NCBI RefSeq assembly: GCF_900109365.1
Contig: NZ_FNZR01000007.1
Span: 278,035 to 342,034 of the forward strand
Source: Parapedobacter koreensis
GTDB taxonomy: Bacteria > Bacteroidota > Bacteroidia > Sphingobacteriales > Sphingobacteriaceae
DNA: 64,000 nt
Direction: 5' to 3'
Made by a program: the position numbers and the translations under genes. The notes beneath the pieces are model-generated. The model was not told where the DNA came from, did no database searches, and saw nothing but the letters and a program-made list of their open reading frames with translations. Shown here piece after piece: positions 53,629-61,404 of the stretch (position 1 is the first letter of the stretch; each line of letters starts with the position of its first letter).

Positions 53629-54443
53629 CACGATTTATAAATCAGTGGCGTTTGCTCCTCATTATCCAATACATCCCCGATTTGGAGTGTTTTCACGTAC
53701 GCATCAGGCAAAATATTGGGTATGCCATTAAAGGTGCTGCCATCGGGCATGTAGGCGCAAGTCATGGCGCGCCGGAATCCCGGCGTCATGTTGGCATGCG
53801 CACCATGGATGGTCAGCCCGTTGTGGAAAGAGCAGCTACCCGCTTTCATCACCGCCGCTTGCGGTTTGGTTTGTTTGAATTCAGGATAAACTTCAAAAAT
53901 ACCGCCCATATTTTTTCCGATGCCCACGTTTTCGAAGGTTGTCCGCTGGTGCGACCCCGGAATGAAAAACAAACAGCCATTTTCCAATGTCGCATCATCC
54001 AACGCTACCCAGATGGACAATGCCCGCCGGTCTGAAAAAGACCAAAAAGGGGTGTCAAGGTGCCAAGACGTAGGATTTGCCCATGGCCGTTTTATCAGCG
54101 CCTGATCGTGCCAGATACGGATACCATCCACCCCTGCGAGCGTTGCAGCCATCTTGCCGATGCGCTCATCCAGCATCAGCTGTTTTACCGCTTCGCTTGT
54201 TTGCCAAAGGTTCAGCAGCTGGTCAAACACGTTGTTGAAGTATGTTGCATCTTCATTGATGCCATCGTCCTCTCCGAGGCGGATTTCCTTTCCCGGCATC
54301 TTCAGCCCGTTCCGTTCCTCGATGGCCTGGGTGACCACGCGCCGCCAATGCGCCAGCTCATCCTCATTCAAAAAATCGTCAATGATGACGTATCCATTCG
54401 TTTGATAGCACGTGATTTGCTCGCTGCTCAATGTGGTGTTCAT
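53628..54443 (-). CDS. Phytanoyl-CoA dioxygenase (PhyH) family protein
   Basis: A 271-residue Fe(II)/2-oxoglutarate-dependent oxygenase-like protein. The iron site is visible: the HxD pair in TSWHLDTPFW and the distal histidine in GLTIHGAHANMTPG, with an arginine close behind. Such proteins beside sugar isomerases are frequent in Bacteroidota sugar loci, but their substrates are seldom known. It is the first gene of the operon that runs to SusD4 and diverges from the AraC-type regulator. Confidence 0.85.
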   Translation of the reverse strand: MNTTLSSEQITCYQTNGYVIIDDFLNEDELAHWRRVVTQAIEERNGLKMPGKEIRLGEDDGINEDATYFNNVFDQLLNLWQTSEAVKQLMLDERIGKMAATLAGVDGIRIWHDQALIKRPWANPTSWHLDTPFWSFSDRRALSIWVALDDATLENGCLFFIPGSHQRTTFENVGIGKNMGGIFEVYPEFKQTKPQAAVMKAGSCSFHNGLTIHGAHANMTPGFRRAMTCAYMPDGSTFNGIPNILPDAYVKTLQIGDVLDNEEQTPLIYKS

Positions 54444-54474
54444 AAAGGTGTTTTAATTGATTAAAATACGCCTG

Positions 54475-54505
54475 TAAAGGTAGTCCCTCAAGACAAGTAG
54501 CAAAA
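54475..54505 (-). promoter_or_regulatory. Candidate promoter of the PhyH-GH78-SusC4 operon
   Basis: On the minus strand TTTTG, 18 bp, then TACCTTTA, a one-mismatch -7 box. It lies about 30 bp before the PhyH start. Confidence 0.4.
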
Positions 54506-54524
54506 TGACAAAACAGAATCATTT

Positions 54525-54557
54525 TTTGCACTTTTTGATATTTTTGCCTTATGTTTG
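54525..54557 (+). promoter_or_regulatory. Candidate promoter of the AraC-type regulator gene
   Basis: TTTG (54525-54528), 21 bp, then TATGTTTG (54550-54557), a perfect Bacteroidota -7 box 25 bp before the ATG. Two ATTTTTGC-like direct repeats about 19 bp apart overlap it and could be binding sites for the regulator. Confidence 0.55.
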
Positions 54558-54582
54558 AAGCAGCCAATTAGCAGAAAATCCT

Positions 54583-55452
54583 ATGGAAAATTACCAAAAA
54601 TACCTTCATATCAGCGATATAGATAGAGAATGGGGATTTTACATCAATACCGTCGGCTATTGCAAGACCAGCAAAAATATGCACTACCCCGATAGGAGCA
54701 AACACCCCAGGGACCATGTTTTTTCGTGGAACAAAGGGCGGATTCTGGATGGTTACTACATTGTATTTATCACAGGTGGCAGCGGAATATTCGAATCCGC
54801 TAAGACAGCGCCCCAACAAATCGGTGCGGGCACCTGCTTCATTTTGTTCCCGGGCATCTGGCACCGTTATAAGCCAGACGCGTCTGTAGGTTGGGAGGAA
54901 TATTGGATAGGGTTCAATGGTGAATATCCCAAGACCATCATGGAGCGTTTTTTCAGCCCGGATAATCCGTGCATCAAGACCGGATTAAACAAAGACTTAT
55001 TGGCCGCATTCGCCCAATTGCTCGCCACCGTTTTCCACGCCCAAATTGGTTACCCGCAACTGATTTCGGGGATAACGCTGCAAATAATGGCGTTATTGAA
55101 AAAGGTAAGGACGGTTGAAGAAACAGACAATGATCCAGAATCTATCTGGGTATCCCAGACCATCTTCATCCTCCAAAATCAACTCGCCACCCCTGTAAAC
55201 ATGGAGAAACTGGCCGAACAATTCCCAATCAGTTATTCCAAATTCAGGAAATCTTTCAAGCGGTTGACCGGTAAATCGCCAAACCAATATCACCTGGACC
55301 TCCGGCTCGATAAAGCCGAAGAGCTTTTGAAAAGCACCAACATGACCATCAAAGAAATAGGCTACCACACCGGATTCGATTCGCCGTACTATTTTTCCCG
55401 ATTATTCAAGGCAAAATTCGGCTTATCTCCCAAAGTCTTCCGACGACAGTAA
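54583..55452 (+). CDS. AraC-family transcriptional regulator
   Basis: A 289-residue regulator with an N-terminal cupin-like sensor domain (DHVFSWNKGRILDGYYIVFI and GTCFILFPGIWHRYKP) and a C-terminal double helix-turn-helix domain (about residues 190-289: LAEQFPISYSKFRKSFKRLTGKSPNQY and IKEIGYHTGFDSPYYFSRLFKAKFGLSP). It is transcribed divergently from the PhyH-isomerase-glycosidase-SusC4-SusD4 operon across 139 bp, the usual place for the operon's activator. The ligand is probably a sugar released by the pathway. Confidence 0.93.
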   Translation: MENYQKYLHISDIDREWGFYINTVGYCKTSKNMHYPDRSKHPRDHVFSWNKGRILDGYYIVFITGGSGIFESAKTAPQQIGAGTCFILFPGIWHRYKPDASVGWEEYWIGFNGEYPKTIMERFFSPDNPCIKTGLNKDLLAAFAQLLATVFHAQIGYPQLISGITLQIMALLKKVRTVEETDNDPESIWVSQTIFILQNQLATPVNMEKLAEQFPISYSKFRKSFKRLTGKSPNQYHLDLRLDKAEELLKSTNMTIKEIGYHTGFDSPYYFSRLFKAKFGLSPKVFRRQ

Positions 55453-55487
55453 AAGCGTACGCTATTTTTCACTGGAGCCCACTATTC

Positions 55488-55557
55488 GTCTATAAAATCG
55501 ACCTTTTAGTCTAAAGCATTTGCCGTTGGTCGGCCTATACCTGCCATTCGTCTAAAA
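55488..55557 (+). repeat. Three GTCTA-type direct repeats upstream of a small exported protein gene
   Basis: GTCTATAA (55488), GTCTAAAG (55509) and GTCTAAAA (55550) are spaced 21 and 41 bp, close to two and four helical turns, so they would lie on one face of the DNA. They sit 105-174 bp before the next start codon. Possible activator sites; short repeats like these can arise by chance. Confidence 0.3.
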
Positions 55558-55661
55558 CCACGCTACCGCGCTGCAACGTTTTCCCGCTATCGTCGTCATA
55601 TCTACAAAACAACAGTAAAAAAGTAGTAACAATTAGTCGTAAACATAAAAAACATAACATC

Positions 55662-56126
55662 ATGAAAACGATCGTATTAAGTACCCTGATTAGTGTAGCA
55701 GCCTTTGGAAATAGCTTTGCCGGAACCTTTAATGACCCGTCAAACGACAAAAATAATGTCACCACACTGAAAGAAACCGTCGCCTTCCACCAGCACAACA
55801 TGGTGGTGCTGTACAACCAGTATGACCTGGCTGAGGCACGCATCAAAGCCAGCCGCGGCAACCACGCCGAGCTGGAGCGCGACCACCAGTTTTTCGTGGG
55901 CTTGTACCAGCAGGATATTGCTGACGGCATCCGCGTAGCGCAAAGCAAAAAAGCCATCGAAGCGCTAAATGCCCGCTATGCCAAGCTGCACGCCGAGCGC
56001 GACACCTACGAAGCCCTGGAAATTGCAAAATTGCAACAGCACCTGAAGGTAGCGCTCAAAAAAGAAGAAAAAGCATTTGCCAAGGCCCAAAAAGCATTGT
56101 CACAAACCGTCATCGCCGCCCGCTAA
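55662..56126 (+). CDS. Small exported coiled-coil protein of unknown function
   Basis: A 154-residue protein with a signal peptide (MKTIVLSTLISVAAFGNSFA). The mature part is almost entirely charged alpha-helix, with heptad-like patterns from about residue 60 to 150 (rich in A, K, E, Q). I do not recognise a family. It is a single gene flanked by the regulator and a strong terminator. Codon use looks like that of the neighbours and a good terminator follows, so it is very likely real. A periplasmic structural or chaperone-like role is only a guess. Confidence 0.75.
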   Translation: MKTIVLSTLISVAAFGNSFAGTFNDPSNDKNNVTTLKETVAFHQHNMVVLYNQYDLAEARIKASRGNHAELERDHQFFVGLYQQDIADGIRVAQSKKAIEALNARYAKLHAERDTYEALEIAKLQQHLKVALKKEEKAFAKAQKALSQTVIAAR

Positions 56127-56167
56127 GGCAACGCACCCTTCTTGGGGCTCACTATATATAACAGCAA

Positions 56168-56196
56168 GCCTTCCCCCCGCCGGGGAAGGCTTTTTT
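56168..56196 (+). terminator. Intrinsic terminator after the small exported protein gene
   Basis: GCCTTCCCC pairs with GGGGAAGGC around a 5-nt loop, followed by TTTTTT: a canonical terminator 42 bp after the stop codon. Confidence 0.9.
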
Positions 56197-56254
56197 ACAA
56201 CGGCAAGCCTCCTCCCAAGTCATACACAAACTGCTCTTATTTAAAATTAAAAAA

Positions 56255-56280
56255 TTGCATCTGTTATCATACTTGCATCT
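56255..56280 (+). promoter_or_regulatory. Candidate MocR operator upstream of the isochorismatase-GNAT gene
   Basis: TTGCATCTGTTATCAT followed by a second TTGCATCT, the two copies 18 bp apart. A closely similar block (CTGCATCTGCTATCAT) lies between the mocR and SDR genes at 58912-58927. A shared site near two promoters flanking the regulator gene points to an operator of that regulator. Confidence 0.5.
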
Positions 56281-56295
56281 TTACTAATTTTGCGT

Positions 56296-57390
56296 ATGAT
56301 GAGTAATATTTTAGCGCATAGCAAATCAGCGTTACTTATTATAGATATGCAAAAGGATTTTGCACATTCTGGTGGTAGCGCTTATATTGATGGAACAGAA
56401 GAAATCATCGCACCTTTATCGGAGTTGGCGAATATATTCAGGAAACATGGCAAAGCTATTTTCCATATCATCCGCCTGTATCATCAAGACGGCAGTAATG
56501 CAGAGCTATGCCGCAAAGACAGCATCTCATCAGGTCGATCGATGGTGGTCCCGCATAGCGAGGGAGCAGAAATAATCACCGATCTATTACCGGAAATAAG
56601 CAGGCCATACAGCCACGAAGATCTTCTTCAGGGGAATATAATCCAGTGCGGGAATAGTGACTATGTTCTTTATAAACCAAGGTGGGGCGCATTTTACCAT
56701 ACGATGCTGCATGACCTACTCCAATCAAAAGGCATAACCTCACTTTTCATCGCGGGCTGTAATTTCCCGAACTGCCCACGCACTACCATCTACGAAGCCA
56801 GCGAACGGGATTATAAAACCGCCATTATCCCGGCTACAATCTCAGGCCTATATGAAAGGGGCTTAAAGGAAATGCAGCATATCGGCGTTCATGTTTTCGA
56901 CGCATTGTCTCCTGTCGATTTCTTTTTGAAAAGTGGCGTAATGATAATCGATTATCAGCCAACCTATAAGCATGCCTTCGAAACATTGAACAAGACGTGG
57001 CTCAACAAATACTTTGAAATAGAGCCTATTGATGATTACGTGTTGACAAACCCGGAAGATGCAATACTCAAAAACGGTGGCAAAATCCTGTTCGCCTTAA
57101 AAGATGGCGAGCCGGTTGGCACCGTGGCACTTAAAAAACTGGAAAACGGCAACCTCGAATTGACCAAAATGGCAGTACATGAAAATCATCAAGGATTGGG
57201 GATAGGCAAGGCATTATGCCTACGGGCGATTGAGGAAGCAAAAGGCCTTGAGGCAAAAGAGCTCATCCTTTTTTCACATAGCCGATTAAAAAGTGCGTTG
57301 AACATCTATAGAACGTATGGTTTCGCGGAAATCGAAGTAGACAAAACAAAGTACAAAAGAGCCAATGTAATGATGGTTTTGCCTTTATAG
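56296..57390 (+). CDS. Isochorismatase-like cysteine hydrolase fused to a GNAT acetyltransferase
   Basis: A 364-residue two-domain cytosolic protein. Residues 1 to about 200 form an isochorismatase-type hydrolase with the triad Asp17 (LLIIDMQKDF), Lys127 (LYKPRWGAF) and Cys160 (AGCNFPNCPRTT). Residues about 215-364 form a GNAT domain with the acetyl-CoA loop NHQGLGIGKAL. I chose the ATG at 56296; an in-frame TTG two codons earlier and an ATG one codon later are alternatives. Fusion suggests amide hydrolysis and amine acetylation of linked substrates, which is inference. It probably belongs to the regulon of the convergent MocR-type gene, with which it shares an operator-like motif. Confidence 0.85.
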   Translation: MMSNILAHSKSALLIIDMQKDFAHSGGSAYIDGTEEIIAPLSELANIFRKHGKAIFHIIRLYHQDGSNAELCRKDSISSGRSMVVPHSEGAEIITDLLPEISRPYSHEDLLQGNIIQCGNSDYVLYKPRWGAFYHTMLHDLLQSKGITSLFIAGCNFPNCPRTTIYEASERDYKTAIIPATISGLYERGLKEMQHIGVHVFDALSPVDFFLKSGVMIIDYQPTYKHAFETLNKTWLNKYFEIEPIDDYVLTNPEDAILKNGGKILFALKDGEPVGTVALKKLENGNLELTKMAVHENHQGLGIGKALCLRAIEEAKGLEAKELILFSHSRLKSALNIYRTYGFAEIEVDKTKYKRANVMMVLPL

Positions 57391-57434
57391 CGCCAAAAAA
57401 TAGCCCGCAGCGCGGAGGAATCTGATTTTGCGTG

Positions 57435-58871
57435 TCAAAATCGCTTCAATTCCTTCTTTGCAAGCTCACCCAATAATTTAAGATCCCTTTCTAATTTCTC
57501 ATTCCACAAAAGCCCATAATTCAGTCGAAGACAATTTTCATAGCGGTTTTGCAGCGTGAATATCCTGCCAGGGGCAAAGCCAATTTTATGCCGTATAGAC
57601 TTCTCGTACAACTCCATGGTATCGATAGCGCGGGGCAATTCCACCCACATAATAAATCCACCCTGTGGCCTGCTGGCCATTGTCCCCTCGGGAAAATAAT
57701 CCGCAATGGCTCTTGAAAATTTCAGTAAATTTCCATGGAGCGTATGCCTTAATTTTCGAAGGTGATTTTCATACCTGCCAGTTTCCAGAAACCCGGCAAT
57801 GACTTCCTGTGTAATGGCGGTTGATGAAATATTGTGATAGCTTTTCATGCGCCTCACTTCGTCTTTGAACTTTCCCGGAACAACCCAGCCGACCCGATAG
57901 CCCGGTGCAAGGGTTTTCGATACCGAGCCGCACCAAAGCACCAAACCACATTCATCGTATGTTTTGCAGGATTTTGGACGTTGCTGGCCAAAATATACAT
58001 CGCCATTGAGATCATTTTCAATCAATGGGACATTATATTCCGCCAACAGGCGTACCGCTTGTTTTTTATTTTCATCGGGCATGCAGCTGCCCAGCGGATT
58101 GCTAAAATTGCTGATAAAAAGGCAAACGTTTATCTTACCATCCTTTAGCGCATCTTCCAACGCATTCAAATCGACACCGCTTTGCGGGTCGGAAGGCAAC
58201 TCCAACACCTTAATGCCTAATACCTGAGCCAGTTGCAGCATTCCGAATGAAATAGGGCTCTCCATAGCTACGGTATCACCCCTTTTCGTAAGTGCCATCA
58301 TGCAGTAAGACAATGCATTCAAGCAGCCACTTGTGGTAATAATTTCATCGTGGCTAAAATTACATTCCATCGCAAACGACCATCGGGCAATCTGTCTTCT
58401 TAGCCTTTCATTACCTTCTGTTTTGTCATACGCTACACCGCTTCCTTTTAATTCCCTGGTTGCCACCATCAAGCCCTTGTTGAGTTTGGCTATCGGCAAC
58501 AACTCATTTGCAGGAGTACCCAAAGCAAGCGGCAGATGCCCATCTTCCCCAAGGTTGTCGTAAACTTTCCGAACCATTAATTCACTATGCGCATAATTAG
58601 CGCTGGCATCCGGATTGGTTATCTGGGGCAATGAAAGGATCGTTGTTTTTGAATAACGCACATAATATCCGGACTGGGGCCTCGTTTCAATCAGCATTTT
58701 GCTTTCCAGATGATAGTAAGCACTTAATGCCGTATTCTGGCTTACACCATATTCACGACAAATTGTCCTTAGCGATGGGAGCTTATCGCCTGTACGTAAT
58801 GTGCCGCTAAGGATCTGCTGCTCAATAACCTTAGCAATCCGCATATATGCAAAATCCGATTTCACTTTCAT
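57435..58871 (-). CDS. MocR-type regulator (GntR DNA-binding domain fused to PLP-dependent aminotransferase-like domain)
   Basis: A 478-residue transcription regulator. The GntR winged helix covers residues 1-75 (GDKLPSLRTICREYGVSQNTALSAYYHLE). The fold-type-I aminotransferase-like domain follows, with Lys319 in SVSKTLAPGYRVGW as the PLP-binding lysine and SPISFGM, NFSNPLG and LIENDLNGD as cofactor-pocket segments. It diverges from the SDR gene and converges with the isochorismatase-GNAT gene. Members such as PdxR and GabR sense PLP or amino compounds; the effector here is unknown. Repeats in the intergenic region are candidate binding sites. Confidence 0.93.
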   Translation of the reverse strand: MKVKSDFAYMRIAKVIEQQILSGTLRTGDKLPSLRTICREYGVSQNTALSAYYHLESKMLIETRPQSGYYVRYSKTTILSLPQITNPDASANYAHSELMVRKVYDNLGEDGHLPLALGTPANELLPIAKLNKGLMVATRELKGSGVAYDKTEGNERLRRQIARWSFAMECNFSHDEIITTSGCLNALSYCMMALTKRGDTVAMESPISFGMLQLAQVLGIKVLELPSDPQSGVDLNALEDALKDGKINVCLFISNFSNPLGSCMPDENKKQAVRLLAEYNVPLIENDLNGDVYFGQQRPKSCKTYDECGLVLWCGSVSKTLAPGYRVGWVVPGKFKDEVRRMKSYHNISSTAITQEVIAGFLETGRYENHLRKLRHTLHGNLLKFSRAIADYFPEGTMASRPQGGFIMWVELPRAIDTMELYEKSIRHKIGFAPGRIFTLQNRYENCLRLNYGLLWNEKLERDLKLLGELAKKELKRF

Positions 58872-58884
58872 ATCCGATATTTTT

Positions 58885-58927
58885 CAACTGCTATCCACAA
58901 AACTAACAAAACTGCATCTGCTATCAT
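58885..58927. promoter_or_regulatory. Candidate MocR operator in the mocR/SDR intergenic region
   Basis: Two direct repeats, CAACTGCTATCCAC (from 58885) and CATCTGCTATCATC (from 58915), are spaced 30 bp. MocR regulators commonly bind such direct repeats. The second copy is shared with the isochorismatase-GNAT upstream region. Confidence 0.5.
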
Positions 58928-58998
58928 CCCATTATTTTGCCGAAATTTGTACGACAGCAGGCAAATTTTATACACCTGATAAGTAAGACATCCTTACA

Positions 58999-59742
58999 AT
59001 GAAAACAATGCTAATAACAGGCTCAAGCCGTGGAATAGGTGCAGCTACGGCACTCCTCGCAGCCGAAAATGGTTATGCCGTGGCGGTCAACTACCATCGC
59101 AATAAAAGGGCAGCTGATGAGGTAGTCAACAAAATACTTGCTAAAGGAGGCCAAGCGGTAGCCATTCAGGCAGATGTATCCAAAGAAGATGAAATACTTC
59201 GCTTGTTTTCAGCAGTGGACGACAGCTTTGGAAACCTTCACTGCCTGGTCAACAATGCCGGCATATTGGAGCATCAAATGAAACTTATCGCTATGGACTA
59301 TAACAGGTTACAACGGCTTTTTAACGCCAACGTAATCGGCCAGTTTCTTTGTTGCAGGGAAGCCATTAAACGCATGTCAACAAAACTTGGCGGCAAAGGC
59401 GGGACCATTGTCAATGTTTCATCCCTTGCATCCAGAACCGGAGCACCATTTGAATACATCGATTATGCAGCAACCAAAGGAGCACTCGATACGCTAACGG
59501 TGGGATTATCAAAAGAAGTAGCAGACGAAGGTATCCGTGTCAATGCCGTTCGCCCCGCATTCATCCATACGGATATCCACGCTGATGGCGGAGAACCGGA
59601 CAGGATCAACCGCATAAAAGACAGTATACCGTTGAAAAGAGGTGGTTTAGCCGAAGAAGTTGCGGAAGCCATTCTATGGTTGGCTGCTGATAAATCTTCT
59701 TATTCCACAGGTATCTTCATTGATGTTACAGGCGGCAAATAA
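58999..59742 (+). CDS. Short-chain dehydrogenase/reductase (SDR) family oxidoreductase
   Basis: A 247-residue classical SDR. It has the cofactor-binding TGSSRGIGAA (residues 6-15), NNAG (about 88), the catalytic serine in VNVSSLASRTG, and YAATK with its Tyr and Lys, plus the C-terminal GIFIDVTGGK. An Asn-Tyr-His-Arg at the end of the second strand (NYHRNKRAADE) suggests NADP(H) use. The substrate is not predictable. It is divergent from mocR and is followed after 22 bp by the DinB-type gene. Confidence 0.9.
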   Translation: MKTMLITGSSRGIGAATALLAAENGYAVAVNYHRNKRAADEVVNKILAKGGQAVAIQADVSKEDEILRLFSAVDDSFGNLHCLVNNAGILEHQMKLIAMDYNRLQRLFNANVIGQFLCCREAIKRMSTKLGGKGGTIVNVSSLASRTGAPFEYIDYAATKGALDTLTVGLSKEVADEGIRVNAVRPAFIHTDIHADGGEPDRINRIKDSIPLKRGGLAEEVAEAILWLAADKSSYSTGIFIDVTGGK

Positions 59743-59764
59743 TGAACGAAAATATATTGAACCC

Positions 59765-60328
59765 ATGAACACCATACAAACAAGCTATCTTACGAGTGCC
59801 ATTAAGCAGTTTGAATATTATAAAATGCTTGGTGAAAAAGCGATGGAACAACTGGATGACGAAAGCCTCTTTTGGTCATATAACGAAGAAAGCAATAGCA
59901 TCGCCATCATCGTAAACCATATTTCTGGAAATATGCAGTCTCGTTTTACTGATTTCCTTTCATCAGATGGGGAAAAGCCCTGGCGAAACAGGGACAGCGA
60001 ATTTGAAGACAAATTCAGCGACAGGACTGCACTCATGGCCTACTGGGAAAAAGGTTGGCAGTGCTTATTTGACGCATTAAAAACATTGAACGAAAAAGAC
60101 CTGGAAACCATTGTCTATATTCGGAATGATGGACATACGGTCACAGAGGCTATAAACAGGCAGCTTGCCCATTATCCCTACCACATTGGGCAGATCGTAT
60201 ATCTTGCCAAAATGAAGCAAAACAATGCATGGAAAACCTTGTCAATAGCTCGCAGCAAGTCTACCGAATACAACGACCGAAAGTTTGAGCAGGACAAGCA
60301 ACGAAGGCATTTTACCGATGATTTGTAA
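59765..60328 (+). CDS. DinB/DUF1572-type protein
   Basis: A 187-residue four-helix-bundle protein of the DinB-like metal-binding superfamily, DUF1572 type. Three histidines in family positions are visible: IIVNHISGNMQSRFTDFL (about residue 54) and HYPYHIGQIVYLAKM (about 140). I chose the ATG at 59765 because the aligned family begins there; the open frame extends upstream into the SDR gene but that extension is a shadow. It probably shares a transcript with the SDR gene. Function unknown; some relatives are thiol transferases. Confidence 0.85.
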   Translation: MNTIQTSYLTSAIKQFEYYKMLGEKAMEQLDDESLFWSYNEESNSIAIIVNHISGNMQSRFTDFLSSDGEKPWRNRDSEFEDKFSDRTALMAYWEKGWQCLFDALKTLNEKDLETIVYIRNDGHTVTEAINRQLAHYPYHIGQIVYLAKMKQNNAWKTLSIARSKSTEYNDRKFEQDKQRRHFTDDL

Positions 60329-60362
60329 CGGCCTCTTTGAGAGCCGGTATATCACAGGCAGC

Positions 60363-61277
60363 TTACGTTAGTTGCTCTGGCAGTGCGGTTTCACCTGCAC
60401 GGTCGCTGTTTTTTTTACCTCGTATTTTCGACCAAAAGGCACGCACCACGACTGCCACCCCAATGGCAATGAATTTCCAGAATTTCAGTATCAACGCAAA
60501 GAAACCAGCCTTGGCCAATACCTTACCTGCGACCAAGCCCCCGATGGTCCAGCCAGCAATCTCATCGGCCGATGGGTCAAAGTCTTTATACTTGTAGCCG
60601 TCGTTGAATTGGACGATATTCAAAACATGATGGAGATCCTGCTGTACTGCTGCAATTTCGGGCATCGTACTGATGGCATTCAGCACCAATACGCCCTTGC
60701 GACCGAGCACGCGGACATTGTAGTTGAGCGTATGTTCTTGGTTGTTTCCAAATTGAAGCTCTTTGGCCCAGTGGAGTATTTTGCGATCCTTGTCATAGTA
60801 TGGCGTCGCAGCCCAACCTATGATGGATACGGGCTCGTAACCTGCCGCCGATCGTTCTTTGTTTCCTTCTGCTGCTTCATCCTTCATTTCTGCCAGCAGA
60901 TCATCGTAGTCTATATCGTCCGCGTCATCGTCCTTTACATATCCAATTTCGTCATATTGGATATTGAAGATATAACCACTATTGCTGAGTAACCCTTGCT
61001 GTTCGGGCAGGATCATGCCAAGGGTCATGTCCGTGACTTTTGGATTGCCCCAAAAGTCTACAAGCACCCTCTCCGACTGCTCGGCATCCAGGTATTTGAA
61101 GCCTGCCGGTATGGTGATTTTACCAATCCCATTGGGCAGTTGGATGGTATCGTGCTGGTAGGTAAACGAGCGCTCAATAGAGTCAGTCAGCAAGGCGTCG
61201 TCTATCGGTTGCTCCTGCGAATACGCGGCATTCGCCAATAAAATGACGAACAAGGGGACGATGGCATTTCTCTTCAT
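60363..61277 (-). CDS. DUF2167 membrane protein
   Basis: A 304-residue protein with a signal peptide (MKRNAIVPLFVILLANAAYS) and a DUF2167 domain over most of its length (GIGKITIPAGFKYLDAEQSERVL, MILPEQQGLL, and GWAATPYYDKDRKILHWAKEL). One membrane segment lies near the C-terminus (LKFWKFIAIGVAVVVRAFW), followed by a basic tail. The family is widespread and uncharacterized. It is convergent with the DinB-type gene. Confidence 0.88.
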   Translation of the reverse strand: MKRNAIVPLFVILLANAAYSQEQPIDDALLTDSIERSFTYQHDTIQLPNGIGKITIPAGFKYLDAEQSERVLVDFWGNPKVTDMTLGMILPEQQGLLSNSGYIFNIQYDEIGYVKDDDADDIDYDDLLAEMKDEAAEGNKERSAAGYEPVSIIGWAATPYYDKDRKILHWAKELQFGNNQEHTLNYNVRVLGRKGVLVLNAISTMPEIAAVQQDLHHVLNIVQFNDGYKYKDFDPSADEIAGWTIGGLVAGKVLAKAGFFALILKFWKFIAIGVAVVVRAFWSKIRGKKNSDRAGETALPEQLT

Positions 61278-61404
61278 ATGACACGGATAACGTATGTGGC
61301 AAGACGAAGATATCGCTATGCAGCCATCATTACAATACCCATTTTGGGGTATTTTGAGGAGGGAGATGTGACGGTAGCGTCAGTTATTTTGCCACAGGGC
61401 ATAG

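Noticed and set aside
56285..56292. TAATTTTG as the promoter -7 box of the isochorismatase-GNAT gene
   Set aside because: It ends only 4 bp before the ATG, which would require a leaderless transcript, and no -33 box is at the right distance.
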